Of a stretch of 64,000 bases of DNA, positions 51,501-64,000 are shown piece by piece. Each line of letters starts with the position of its first letter. Position 1 is the first letter of the stretch. The stretch is from Acanthornis magna (lineage: Eukaryota > Chordata > Aves > Passeriformes > Acanthizidae). A model generated the notes under the pieces. It was given only the letters and a program-made list of their open reading frames with translations. It was not told where the DNA came from and did no database searches. The stretch covers positions 13,720,001-13,784,000 of the forward strand of contig JAWUZG010000032.1 in NCBI GenBank assembly GCA_036785705.1, written 5' to 3'. The position numbers and the translations under genes are program-made.

Positions 51501-54500
51501 CACAAGGCAGGGCTGCTGTCTCTTTCATTCAGCACTGCTTTGAAGAGTCCAGTGGGTGCAATATTTTGGCCAGTTTCTTTTGAGCTCACAAGAAACTGTG
51601 AGTCACAGGGCCAATCTGCAGTGACAGGGTGTTACTGAACCCCTGCACTCCAGGCTCCCCTAACTCAGTTCACATAATGCAGCAATAGTCTGTCACATCC
51701 AGAGACATGACAGCAGGGACATGGGTCAGCTCTGAAATGAGCCTCAGAAATATGCCCTTGTTTTTGCTCACTTGGGGTCAGACAGATTTCATATTCTTTC
51801 ATGCACTTTCTCAAAAGGAGAGGCAGGCAGTAATTTCTGTCTAGGCTAGTCTATAGTCCATAATTTCAATAATCCTATGTTGTTGATCAGATCTTACTTC
51901 TTGAACATTGTCCTCACTGAGTCCTCTCCTGTTTTTAAAAACAAGGTCAGAATACGCCAATGGCCAGTACAACACTCCAGTAATAAGTCTCTAACCACCC
52001 TGGCATGTGGAACAAGTGGCAAATGCCATGGACTTCAATTTTATTAACACAACCTCTGTGCTTGCACTGAATTGTCCCAGCTGACTTTGGTAGGTTATTT
52101 ACCATTGAAACACTGGCCTTGCTTGATTTTTGCAGGAGAAGCAATGTCATTGGCCAGAAGAAACCAAGAAAACTGCCAAGGAGGAATTGTAACACAGTAA
52201 AATCTTATTCACTTATGGATTAATTGTGCCAAGGTGTAATTTAAAAGGCTAGTTTCTCTCCCTGCTCAAGTCAGAATGGTTATCTGTTGACAGCAAAGTT
52301 ATGTTCACAGTGACCTTTATAAAATTGTTGAGATTTTCTGAATTGTGCCGCATGACAATGAAGAACGATTAAAGCTCTGAGGTAAAAATATCCAGAAATA
52401 TTTTAACCTTAGTGTCTTGCAACCTTCTTGAAAGAGATTAAATATCTGCAAAAGTAGGAAGCCTCTTCATCTGCTTATCTTAACCAGGAAACTATTTGAC
52501 CAGGTGACCTGTGCCAAGATCACTGAAAAGAACAACTCTGTGTCATTTCCCTGGGCTTGCTTCCCAGCCCTCGTATTTTTGTGAGGGTGCTGAATTTTTA
52601 GCAAGATTTTAGTGTATAGTGACTTTAACAGATGCACATTCAGACATTCATAGGAGTGCATATTGTAACCAGCCTAAAAATACATGCAAAGCTCTGCTGA
52701 ATTTTCTCAAAAAAAGCTTTAAAATGTTATGTCATACCTTATCATATGAGACAGCCTGCAAAAACTGAAGTAAATGTGCCCTGTTAAATGTCCTCATTTC
52801 TTTTTTTTTTCCTTTTTCATTTTAAAAAAAAAAAATGCTGTTACAGTGATGCACAATTCTCATATTTCCCCATGGTAATAAAATTAGTTTAATGTACAGG
52901 CACAGTCTGAAAAAAGTGAAATTAACTGGCTTTCACTGATTTATTAATCCTTGTTTTCTATACATCTTTTGCCATATCAATTCCCTTCCTATCGCAAAGG
53001 GTGCACAGGGCAAGATACAAGCCAGAGCAAAGGGCATATAAAAGTGAAACACAGGGCACGATATGGAGGAAGCTGTGAATAGAGGCAAAAGATGCTGAGC
53101 TGCAGATGGTTCCGGCCTCAGGCTCTTTTGTGAGGATTAATGCAGATTTTGATAGATCAGCAGAGTGTGTGGGGCAAACACATGGAGTTCAGAGGTCTGA
53201 TGGCATTTCTCTCTTCCTTCTTCCAGAAGATGACAGTTCATAAATACCAGTAATCAAAACTGGGTGAATCAAACCCTCTGAAAAGGCAGTCAAAGGAAAG
53301 CGAAAGGAAGGACAGTATATTTAAAAGTGATAAATATGGAAGCAGCACAAAGCTCAGAGAAGCAGAGCAGCTGAATGTCAAAGCAGGGAGATGAGGGCAC
53401 ATTAGGACTACTGTATTAGAAAATGAAATTTGCACACACCCACAAAGAGTCAGTGAAAAAAGATTTTTTTTTTTAAAAAGTAAACAGCTCTAGCATAAAG
53501 CAGATGATGATATGAGCAGCTTTCCTTCTTCTGGAAAAAGAAAGCTTTGACATGAAAAGAGCCATGAAGCAAGTAAAATAGAATAAATATGCCAATACAT
53601 TTTTATAAAAATTGAAAGCATATGTGTTGTGTTAAAACATACATTTTTAAACAAAACTTAACTTATAGAGATTTTTCCATTGAAAGCAAAATTTGGGCCA
53701 ATTGGAGACTTAGCTGGTAGCAGGGACTGAAAGAGATCTGCACAATGCCACTGGGGTCTGAATTGGGTAGGTTCCTTCTCTGCAACACCAAAAGTCCATT
53801 GCAGCATTGCACAGGAGGCAGAGCTCTGTTCCTTCCACCAGTCCTTAAAGAAACCCACAAGAAGGGAAAACGTCAAAAGTATCTCAGTTCTTCCCTGGCC
53901 CATATAGCACCAACCTGACATAGGTTTTTGGCTGTGTGCTTTGTGACAGTCCAAATTCGGATCCACACTCACTGTCTGCTTATCTATGGGACTGAAGAGA
54001 GCTGAGACGTAGGGAAAGCCATGGTGCAGGACCCTTTCACACCAAAAGAGACCTGGAGCACTGGGCTGACCCTGGCTGCACCCAGGTCCTCCCTCTGCTG
54101 TGGAAACAAAGTCAGGTCACTTACCACACAGAAAAACAGCTCTGGGTCTGGCTCAGAAGGGTGCTGATGTTTCCTGCTATGAGACAGATAGGAACTTAAG
54201 CCCTTGGACATGAATATGCCTCCAATAAGATATGTGAATATACAGAGTCAAATTACCCTTAGCGCTTTGCAGCCCCACAGGGCTCAGAAAATCTAGTCAC
54301 ATTCAATCACTTTCAGGAGTCAGCAGACACAGCTGCACATCTCAAGACAAGAGACTTTAATGCATTTTCCATAGACACGGGGGAGAGGAGGGAGAAGGGG
54401 CTGTTTTGTCTGAAAATCCTTGTCTCAGGTGGTAGTTTTAAAATGTGCCTCTGATGAACTCCAAGACTGCCCCTAGCACTGCTGCAGGGCTGCAGGGAAG

Positions 54501-56740
54501 TGATTTGTACTGGAAAGTCCAGATCTAAATGCACTCCTTTATGAGCAAATGAAACTTAATGAAAGTGCCAATTAAGAAATTTATAGCCTTATAAAAGCCT
54601 GGCCAATATCAAGCTCAAATCTTACGTGGACACACTAGAGTGCATACATTAAAGCACTAATGTGCCACTGTTCAGCTTCTTTTGCTCCATTTAAATCTTC
54701 CTCCTGAACCAATCTTAATGTGTCCTCACTCGGCCTAAGATAAAGTATTATTCAGGCTCAGCATTGGCCCACGCTATGTCTGGTCTTTAAGTTTCCACTG
54801 GTTTCTGACCCAAGGCATTATGTGTCTCCATCTCACTGTTACTTCAATATTTATGGCATCCAACACTGGATGTCTCAAAGTTGCTTAATGTTCAATTCCA
54901 CTCCCATAAAAATTGGAGCCCCTCCTTTGGCAGACGGGACAGCTTGCCTACTGCTCCTCCCACTTTTCCACTCAAATGGTGAGTGCTGCTTTGCTACTGA
55001 AGAACTCAGTCTAATGCTCAATGAAACTTCTGATTCATCGCTGCATGGGGTGCTTAAAACACTTCTATATTTCTTTACCTTTTGAGAAAGAGCTCCAGAG
55101 TAAAATGGGTTCTCTTCCCTGCTGACTCTCGCTAATGTTGCCGATTTATCACTTCACCAAGTGACTCTCAGACCAATTTCTAGGCGCTGTCACTTGGCTC
55201 CTCAGTGGGGAGGCAAGAGGCTACTGCCCGAGCAGCATTCACAAGCAAGTTAATCACTTGCTTGGGAAACTGTTTTTGATTCATTCACTTTGTGACCATT
55301 CTTTTCCTTTAGTGATTTGGCTCATCTATAGCACCACGTCTTTGTCCTCATATTAATTTCTATTCCCTATTCCCAAGCAGAAAACTAACAGACAGTGCTT
55401 ACAGCAAGGGCTGCAGCTATCACAGGCCTGAAACGCATACACCAGATCCACATCCTTTCTGTCCTTCTAAGCATTTAAACATCCTGACTGTGACTGCTTT
55501 CCATTGTACCAGTTATCCGTCTTCCTTTAGTGAAAAAGTTGAGATGCTAACTCGTGACGCTACAGAAAAGTTCTGCATATGAGCAGTAGCATGATATTCT
55601 TGTACTCAACTATTAATTACTATTATAAAAATGGTATGATATCTACATTTGAATTGCACTTTCAAGTTCCTCAGTGTGCTGATCATTTTTCCCGACTTTT
55701 TGGTCCTTGGGCAAAACTGCTATCATGAGCAAGGATTTATTAATGAACTAGGAAAGAAGTTTTTATTCACAATATATGTTCTCTCAGGATTTCTTTAATG
55801 TCATTTTGTTATTTCTTCAGCCTGAAACTTTCAAAGACCTGAAAGTTTTTGAACCCCGCCAGAACTGACTGCCTGGGTGAACATATATGAGGCTGTGGCA
55901 GCACGGCAACCACTGTGTGTCAAAACAGGTCCTCTCCTCCAGCCAGATCTCGGCTCCAGGCCAAATTCAGGTGAAGCCCAGAACAAAATTATTTTCCTCT
56001 GGACTGTACAGGCAAAATTTTGGGGGAGGTGAAAGTTATGAGGGTAATTAAGCATGGGGCTGCCCTTAAAACCAGAACTTGGAAAATTCATGTTTCGAAC
56101 TTGCAAATCACAGAGGAGAAGCTTCTTTATAGAAGTGTATCACTGATGTTACATACTGAGTCACTGAGAAAAGAAAGAGCTAAATGAACATGATTCACCT
56201 AAGCAGGAAAGGCAGGAAAAGGACAGATTTACAAGCAATCAGTACAGTCTGCTCTGTATTTGGTATTGCTGGAGAAAATGTGGAAAAGGTAAAATTCTCT
56301 AAAGGTGTACTTATACAGATTGAAAAACAGCCACTTTTCTCGCTGCTTATTGCCAATCACAGAGACTGACATTTGGGATGTTTCCATCTGAACATTTTAT
56401 TCCTACAAAGGGTTGCCAAAACCCTCATCCTATTCCTGTCTTTCCTCTTTACCACAATCAGAAGTATCAAATGACAATTTTCAATCATAGTGGAACAACA
56501 GCCAGCTTCCCTCCTGTATTCACTGGGAGTTTGGTTGCCCAAGACCTCACCTCCAGTTCATTTCCACAATATTTAACAGTATTGCAAATCAGGTGAAGAG
56601 ATTTCATTACTTTCCTCCTCAGCATTTTTTTTCTGATTTTGTGTAAATGGTCATTTCCACAACAGATATGGAAGATTTAGATCACAAAGATTTAGAACAC
56701 TGTCCTATTGACATGGTGAAATGGCACACAATTAGTGCAC

Positions 56741-56744
<4 letters not shown>

Positions 56745-56783
<39 letters not shown>
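56745..56783 (+). repeat. 39-nt A-run
   Basis: An uninterrupted run of 39 A residues, the longest homopolymer in the window. No polyadenylation signal or recognisable retrocopy body lies upstream and no flanking direct repeat is evident. The run may be length-variable or imprecisely assembled. Confidence 0.95.
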
Positions 56784-56787
<4 letters not shown>

Positions 56788-57053
56788 AGAAACCTGTATT
56801 TCCATAACAGCAGCTTTGCAAAGCAAATTCTGGGAAATTTAAACAGCTGCTTTTTGCTTGGTATTTTAACTTTTATGTTCAAATTTCATCCAGGTAGTGG
56901 GGGAAACAACAAAACCAAAAAACCAAGCAGAACTTTTGAAACATGATCTAAACTACAATAGCAGCAGTTTCAGGAACACAGAATAAAGATTAGAATAAAT
57001 GCAAGAAATAAACTGATCAGTTTCCTTGAGTTTTTTTCTTTTTGCTCTTCCAG

Positions 57054-57232
57054 GTTGTTGCTCTTCCCCCATACACAGGTCTTCATATAAACTGCACAAC
57101 AGGGGCTATTCACAGCATTCCCAACATTTCTGGAGGGACCAACCACAGCTTTTTTCATTTCACAGATCATTACGAGTTCGATAGAGTGATTATACAGAGA
57201 CAAATGTCTACATCCTGCTCCATTCTGCATAT
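57054..57232 (+). other. Candidate internal exon, plus strand (unproven)
   Basis: The pyrimidine tract TTTTTTTCTTTTTGCTCTTC leads directly into CAG. A 179-base segment follows, open in one frame for 59 codons plus two bases, and ends at CATAT|GTAAGTTG. The donor matches well inside the intron but has T at the last exon base. The frame reads through to TAA just after the donor. No domain is recognised. It ends in a phase that would join in frame to the segment at 63797-63838, a one-in-three coincidence and not proof. Confidence 0.2.
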
Positions 57233-60200
57233 GTAAGTTGTATAACACTATTTTTCTTGCCTGAGCTTAAGAGTGCAAATTCAGAGGAACCCATTGTTAC
57301 CTGTTTTTTAATTGGCAATCAGTGTTGATTTCTTTTAAAGTGAGTAGCAGTGTCTTTCCCCTATTAGTTCACATTAAAGAAATTTAGTTGAATCTTCCAA
57401 TAATTATAGCTAATTTATGCTTTCCTGCTTTGCATTAGTTTCTAGCTAGTATATTCTAGCTATGGTTCTCTCTCTTACTAGCAATTTCACATTTTCTCTA
57501 ACATGAAACTAGGTCTCAAAATTAGGCATGAAGTGGGCAGAATTAGGCATATTTTAAACTGGGATATGAGCACAGTGAATTGCTTAAAGGAACCATTATA
57601 GGAAAATGGAAAGTGGCTTGAAAAATAAGGATTCTGAACTCAAAATGTAACCATTTCTTACAAAATCATTGAAATCTCTCCTCAGTGCTTTGTTGTTCAG
57701 AGAGAAGAAAAAAGAACAGCGTAAAAAGATCATCTTAACTTCTGAAAGCTGCTAAAATTTTCACATCTGTGAGAGGTCATGGGACCCTCTAGATGAAAAT
57801 ACCTGCCAATAATTATACTAAAGTCAATTATGAACATATGGCAACAGCTTGCAAAGTATTGATGTAGTTTTGACACACCAGTTTAGAGTGAACTGGGAGC
57901 AATTTTATAAGGCAGTGGATGTTGGTATTCAATGGTGCTCTTAAGATGGCAGCACACATTATTTAAAAATAACTGCTGGAGAATTATTAAACATTTCTTT
58001 TAGCTTTTCTAGAGATTCATAAACTGAAACTAAAGATGCCACCTACAACACCATTACTTTTCCTAGAAGAAAATATTTGGGTTCTGTTGGAATGTAGTAA
58101 GCTCATCCTGATACATAAGATACATGAAGATTACACCACTGAAGGGAAAGTGGGGATTCGTTTTACTGCTGAAACAGTACCATAAACCTGGTGTTTTCCC
58201 CATTATGCTGTACAAATACAAACTCTTGAATTTAAAGCTGATGCTATTTGCTTTTTAAAAAACAATTGTATTTCTGTGTCATTTACAGTTCCATTAAGGC
58301 ATATTAGGGCAGTTAAAGAAACTGTTAGTGAAATCCCAGTCAAAGGCCCTGGTATTTTTTGCCCATATCAACAGCCATCCATGCAATGATTTTTTATGTC
58401 GGGTGGTTAAGGTCTACTGCTTGTTTATATGGTACATTGCCACCAGATACAGAGATGCAGTATCAGTCTTGATACAGGAATCCTGCAGATTACTTATACA
58501 GCAACTAAACAGTATTCCAGATCCTTAGTTAAATTAAATCAGTTAAGCCCCATCAGCTGCAGTGAAGACATAATGATTTGCGGCAGATGAGAACGGAGCT
58601 ATTCTCAATCTCTTTCTTTTTAGGAAAAAAAAAGAAAAAAAAAGACACAAACTAATCTCCAGCTGTGCATCATAGCAGGAGCAGGTTGTCTCCAATTGTC
58701 CAGACTGAGGCCAAGCTGGGTGTTTAATAAGGCTCCTGTATGTCGCAGGGCTTTAATTTCTGAGGAAACCAGGGCACTTGGGACCGGTGTGTACTCAAGT
58801 CTCATGCCAGCATGGAGTTAGGAGACGGCCAAGGCTTAAACTCGAGAGCTCACTTGGGAGCCCAGACACAGCGACTGCTGGCAGCACAGAGGTTTAGCAC
58901 ACTTACTCATGTCATTATATGCTCTTCTCTCCTTTCTCCAGCAGCTTGACAGTGTATGGGATCTCATGGATTATTTCCACTGAGGGGCAGGTAGCAGGAT
59001 TTTCTGTGATGCAACCCTGCTCATCAATGACATTGAACCCCATTTCTCAATGTAAACGCTGACTGGCTATGAAGATAAATAAATTTAACTTATTTTTTTC
59101 ATGAGAACAGATGTGCTGTGAGACAGTGAGGTGACTGACAGTCATCAGTGCCCTTACAAAGGTCTCCTGCAGCACACTCTGTGGTGGGTGCAAGGTCCCA
59201 ATCTGTGCCCATGAGAGATGGTGGAGTCACAATTCCGAAAGCTGCAGCATGAGGGAGTAGCAAGGGCTGATCCTGTGCTTCTGCTGGTCCTGCTTTCCAG
59301 GGAGAACTTTGCCCAGGCTTAGTAATTGCTTTGGTGAGAGGGCTGCAGGGTCTGTATTTGGGAGACATTGTGTGTATATTTGTAGTATTTTGGAAGACTG
59401 TGTGTGACAAGTGAGAGAGCAACCTTGGAACTGATGGCATTAAAGTCACTTCTTGGCCTGGATCTTAAGCCTGGGTTAAGAAGGGTTTTTAAGCCAGGAA
59501 CAAGGCGCAAGAAGAGAGTGGGTAGCAAGTCAGGTGCCATAGGCTAGCCTCGAGGTACTGAAAGTAAAGATGGCCTTGGAGGTAGATAGGGAGGTCTCTA
59601 TTTTACAGCAAGATTAAAAATCCTGCAAAAGGCATTTCATTCACTTTGAATGCTCAAATAAGTAATGGACTGTATGTTTTTTCATGAGCTTGTCCATAAA
59701 GAAAGCTTTCTATACTTGATGCTAATATGTGGAAGAGAGGTTGCACCACAGATTTCTGGTAATAAGGCTGGAATCAGTGTAACTTTAAATAGCACTTATA
59801 ACAACGCTGCCACCACATCATGACTAGAGGTTGGGACAAGCTCTCATAGTCTGTGAACCCAGATTTACTAATAAAGAAAGAAAAGGAGACAGTATAGTAT
59901 AGGATAAAAGAGTAAGAGGTAAAAGAATTCAATAAAAAGATACGTATACCAACTCAATCTGAGTTTTATTTTTCTGTTGTGACTTTTCTGTATGTCGTCA
60001 TTTATATGCCTAGAAACCTTGTTGTCTGCAGAAAGGAAGGATTTAAAATATTTATCCACCAGTGTTAGAAAATTCTGCATTTTCTTCTTTCAATAATATT
60101 ATAATAATTTTAGATGAATGAATAATCAGTTTCAGAAAACTCATAAACAGTCTGCTTATTAAAAAAAGAACATCCTTTCACATGCTTATATTATTCAAAG

Positions 60201-63200
60201 TCTTACATGGATTAATTCTTCTTAATATGTTTATGGCATGAAAATCTTATTGACTTCAGGACTTAAGATACAGCAGTATGGCTGACTTTTAAATAAATAT
60301 GCATATTAAAAAGTAAAGAGGTAAATATAATGTTTCTTCACAACTGCACTACACAAACATCTAATTTATTACAAGATCTTCTAACTGTAAACACCAGTAC
60401 ATCACTAATTTTTTTCTTTTAATGAATGGTTTTGCAAAGAGCAAACTGCTGTTTATTTATTTAAATTAGGAGAATAGGTCTTTTGTACATAATATGCCAA
60501 AGTGAAATGGAAGACCAGAGAATATTTTCACTGGCACTAATAAGCATGTGAAGAATTTTCAAGGCATCAATTACAGAAATACGACTGACCAACAGTGACA
60601 GAAGTAACATCATAGAGAAGTGTCCAAATTATTTCTTTTTATTTCAAGAGAAATGTTTGCAAACTACTATCTCCCCTTTATTTGCATTTGGTTACAGTCC
60701 CAAGGGTTAGGAAAAACTGCACTCCTATTCAGTGAACAATTTTTCATTCACAAAATCTGGTAAGGAGCATACAGAGAAGATGGGTTGAACTTAGGGGTGG
60801 TTTTTATGCAATTATTTATTTAGAAGTAGAAAGAAGCCTACGCCAAAACCCTCCCTTCTGCTTTTCACACAGTTTTGAGGATTGATAGCTCCTGGGAAAA
60901 ACCCTGCTGCATGATTGAGCAATCAACTCAAACATTTTCACAGAATCAATCTTGTTTTCTCACTCTCAGCTGGAACAAAAACAGGGTGCAGATCAGATTT
61001 TGAAGTATGGCGTAATCTTCCTTAAAAAAAAAAACCCAAACAAACAACCTTATAAAATTTTCATTCATTATTTCATTTGTTCCTGCTGTATGTAGTAGGG
61101 GTGTGTGTGGAAGCCATTGTTCAAAGTGCTGGTAAAATACATTACTGGTAAAGCTCTGACAGTTCCGAGCTCATGATGCCTCGCATGGTTCATTCTGCTG
61201 TGCTGAAGCCTGTACAAAGAACTCGTGTGTGTGCTGACCACCCAAGCCACTAGGAGGTCATGCAAGTTAATTTTATGGGAAGCTTTCATGCATCCTCTTG
61301 TCTATGATTTTTTAATTTTCCTGAAAGACAAACTCTAATCATACATTCTTTCTTCCTGTGCTGGTGACAATTGGGAGTTATTCACCTCTATGACCAGACA
61401 TCCTGTAAAGACAGGCTGGACTACAGAAGCCTGTTGTCTGAATTTTCAGAAATTTCATTGACAGAATCAGAGTTTCTTCCTTCCCTGAGGACCTGCCAGC
61501 TGATGCCCTGGACCATGACTAGAGGCACATCTTGAGCCACCAGAGCCGGCTGGAGCAGCCCTCACCTCCCCAACACCCCAGCTCCTTCTGCACTGCATTA
61601 AAAAGCCAAGGTGGCTGAAAATTAATGCTGGAGGCTGAAAGCAGTTGTTGCCCAGCCCAGTGACTGTCCTGATCCTCTTTGCTGCTCTACCACCATGGCT
61701 TAAACAGGCATCAGACAGGGCCCAGGGTAGGGCAGGACTGGTTTGGGTGAGCACTGCCCTCCTGCCTCCTCTCCTGTGTTCCATTCTGTGATCCTTCCTC
61801 CTGTGGTTGTGCATGTACCATGTGGGAAACGGTCCCTTTATTGAAAAATTGCTATTTTCCTATAGTAATGGAAAAGAAAAACAAAATTATCTGAACAAAT
61901 TTCTTTCAACCATGGGAAGAAAAGGTCTGTGCAATCTCCATCATGCTGGCAATTTGAGCCTCCTTGCAGTGCTGTCTAATCAGCCAAACCAATCTTGTTC
62001 AAAGACTGCAGTTTGGTGGTGCTATAGCTGTTATTATATCAGTATATTTCATTGCTCCATAGACAGAGGCATACTTCATACTAATACAACCGTAGCCATA
62101 CTAGCATTATACAAATATACTTACCATGATAAATAAAAATTATAGTCCTCCATCCAACAGAAATGCCTATTCAAAAATACATTTAGTAAAGGTGTTATAA
62201 ACACATTAAAGAGGGCTGCGGTTGAAAACACAGCAGAGTCATTCACATAATGGCTGTGGAGTCAGTTGGAAAGTGAGGATTTCAAATAAGAAATAAGCAG
62301 GAGCAAAAAAATGACATTCTGAAACAGGATCATGTTTCTAGGCAAGCATCTCTTGTAAATAAAATGCAGAAATCATGTGGAGAAGGCCAATGCCTTTCTA
62401 ATACGGCATCTGCAAAATTGTTTCAAAACACAAAGTTTTCCAGAGATATCCCTGAGGTGTCAACAGCTCTTTATGGCATTTTTTTTATTTAAACAAGTTG
62501 TTAAAACTGGAGAGACATTTAACTGACATCACAGCAGGATCATTTACTGGGACAAGGGAAGAGAAACGCCGCAGCTGCCAGTTTGGATGAGGAGATGACT
62601 TTTCTCTGGCTCTGAAACTGGGGCTCCAGTGCCTTTAACCTTGGGAAGCTGAAAGTGCCTAAACCCCTTCTCATCTACCAGATAGCTCATCATTACCCTC
62701 ATTCTGTGTCCACTGAGGTCTGCACAAGACCCACACATTTTTTTAGAGGGAGTTGTATGAATGCCAGCTTTCTCTCTTTCTCAACACTCAGCAAAAAAAA
62801 GCTGTATCTTTTCTCTACAGGTACATATCTGTTGTCATCATCTTTGTCAAAAGAAACATGCTGTTACTTTATTTAAAGCAGCAAACACTAGTGTAAATAG
62901 CTTCTTTAACTAAACTAAAAATCTTTTTTGAAGAGTGGGCTGGCATTGCTCTGCATTAAGCCAAATAAGATGAGAGCTGGCTCTGACTGTGAATGTTATT
63001 ATCACTACAGCATGCAGCCATGATAAATATAAATAATTTCATTAATGTTTATACTACTCTGACCAGTTCCATTCTGGAATATTCAGTTCTACCAAGTGTA
63101 GTGGTATGAGTTATTTTCCCAGAAGGGATGGGTTCTCAACTCTACACAGGTATATTTCAATTTAGACACTATTAGTGGACCACAAGCACCTTGTTCTATC

Positions 63201-63796
63201 CTGAAACATCTTGCTCTACGTAGCTGTGATTCACTGATCACCAGGCAGCTACCAGCTTTTGCCATGTCTTTCTTGCTAGCATGTCATAAAGAGATGTAGG
63301 AATGTCCCAGAACAAAGTTTTCTTCACATAGGTTGAAAATCTTAATTTCCTTAATATTTTAAACAATGTAAAATTATTTGTTCTGAAGAGGTTTTCTGCA
63401 GCTCAGAAGAGCTACAAACCAGAACAAGTCTTGTAGATAACATATTTTCAAGTTTTATTTCTCTTCCTTTAGCAAAGCTTTCAATTATTTAGCTGCCAAG
63501 GTAGACATGCAAGAAACTCAATCCAAGAGGCTTAGTCATCTGCTAGCCAAGAGAGAAATAAATCACAAAAAATAATGAAGGGCACTGAAAAAGACCCATG
63601 TGCATTGATCTTTCACAGCCTCAGAACGCTGTCACCATTGACTCACCAATTTAAGATCAGCAAAGGCAACCATATTAAGGGATTACCAGCAGCACAAGTT
63701 GGCCTCTGCAAATCCTGGAATGAAAGCAAATAAAACTCCAAGGATCTGTCTAATATACATTTGCTTCTATTTTTACTCTTCTATATTCCCCATAAG
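57233..63796. other. Non-coding unique DNA, no gene recognised
   Basis: No recognised gene, RNA or recent mobile element. GC-richer patches lie at about 58660-59560 and 61480-61800. They carry open frames of about 115 codons on the minus strand (59099-59449 from GTG, and 61467-61814) that resemble nothing I know. A minus-strand donor-like CATG|GTAAGTA occurs at about 62115-62121 with no good acceptor. Confidence 0.5.
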
Positions 63797-63838
63797 CCTT
63801 GTGGAAGAAAAAATAATTGGACCAAAACATGAAATCAG
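63797..63838 (+). other. Candidate 42-nt micro-exon, plus strand (unproven)
   Basis: The segment ends at TCAG|GTAAGTACC, which contains a full match to the U1 donor core CAG|GTAAGT. It is preceded by a pyrimidine-rich stretch ending CTATATTCCCCATAAG. Only one frame is open and reads LVEEKIIGPKHEIR. Its length is a multiple of three, as in many neuronal micro-exons. I do not recognise the protein. The site lies near the window end, so flanking exons downstream cannot be seen. Confidence 0.2.
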
Positions 63839-64000
63839 GTAAGTACCTTCTCTTTTGGGCCAATTTAAACAATGTGGATCAAATTCTATCCATTCTTCTG
63901 CATGAAAGGTCAGGGTTTGCTTTAAGTCTCAAATAGTTTTAGCTAAACAAGGATTTGACCTTGCTTGTGCTTAGTTTTGTATTGTAGACCAGAAATAAAT

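Larger units (their letters stand above)
48149..57053. other. Non-coding unique DNA, no gene recognised
   Basis: No recognised gene. It includes the exon-like segment at 48473-48516, a GC-richer patch at about 50440-50740 with a short internal direct repeat (CTGGGGCAGCATC near 50449 and 50520), another at about 51240-51830, and a minus-strand donor-like GTGTG|GTAAGTG at about 54118-54124. The 39-nt A-run lies at 56745-56783. Open frames are unrecognised. Confidence 0.5.

Noticed and set aside
54055..54110. Resemblance to an avian endogenous retrovirus LTR (CTGACCCTGGCTG)
   Set aside because: Similarity is limited to about 15 bases; no LTR ends, primer-binding site, polypurine tract or retroviral gene nearby.
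59099..59449. 116-codon minus-strand open frame
   Set aside because: GTG start, no recognised domain, overlaps another open frame.
60236..60270. TTATTGACTTCAGGACTTAAG as another ancient repeat copy
   Set aside because: The match is too short and lacks the tail seen in the 2.6- and 5.6-kb copies.
61467..61814. Possible CR1 end and 115-codon minus-strand frame
   Set aside because: Only CCATTCTGTGATCC near 61780 resembles the CR1 tail; the upstream sequence does not match CR1, and the peptide is unrecognised.
1..64000. CRISPR arrays, operons, tRNA or rRNA genes
   Set aside because: No regularly spaced repeats, no tRNA B-box with a fitting cloverleaf, and no bacterial gene organisation seen on either strand.

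Overview
The window looks like AT-rich, CpG-poor nuclear DNA from a bird. The main evidence is three pieces of chicken-repeat-1 (CR1) LINE, one of them 1 kb long and still readable as reverse transcriptase. All three end in the CR1-type 3' tail built on ATTCTGTG instead of poly-A. The long copy resembles the CR1-J group as I remember it, so a bird is the best guess; a crocodilian or turtle is not strictly excluded. There are no bacterial features: no operons, no ribosome-binding-site/ORF tiling, no CRISPR, no prophage. I cannot tell the species or chromosome.

I recognise no host protein-coding gene. Apart from the CR1 ORF2 fragment, open frames are short, mostly overlap on both strands, often begin at TTG or GTG, and match no family I know. 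I found no CpG island, tRNA, rRNA or recognisable snRNA. The best reading is intergenic DNA (a gene desert) or the inside of a very long intron.

Layout: 1-13 kb is unique non-coding DNA with three ancient, decayed amniote-type interspersed repeats (about 2.6, 5.65 and 7.74 kb) and a long pyrimidine tract ending in a splice-acceptor-like CAG (6.1-6.19 kb). 13-17 kb holds two minus-strand exon-like segments. 17-28 kb is unique DNA with one CR1 3' end (21.0-21.2 kb). At 28.67-28.78 kb lies a pentanucleotide array with a decayed half and a homogeneous half. The main CR1 copy, minus strand, is at 32.4-33.46 kb. 33-48 kb carries two small 20-bp tandem duplications, a 29-nt A-run, a strong G-quadruplex motif at 36.98-37.01 kb and a second CR1 3' end at 48.05-48.15 kb. 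48-64 kb is unique DNA with three plus-strand exon-like segments (48.47, 57.05 and 63.80 kb) and a 39-nt A-run.

I did not find a convincing new biological system. The most useful leads are the exon-like segments, which RNA-seq or cross-species alignment would settle, the G-quadruplex motif, and the hairpin-shaped ancient repeat. Segments of this kind are expected by chance in 64 kb, so the scores are deliberately modest.
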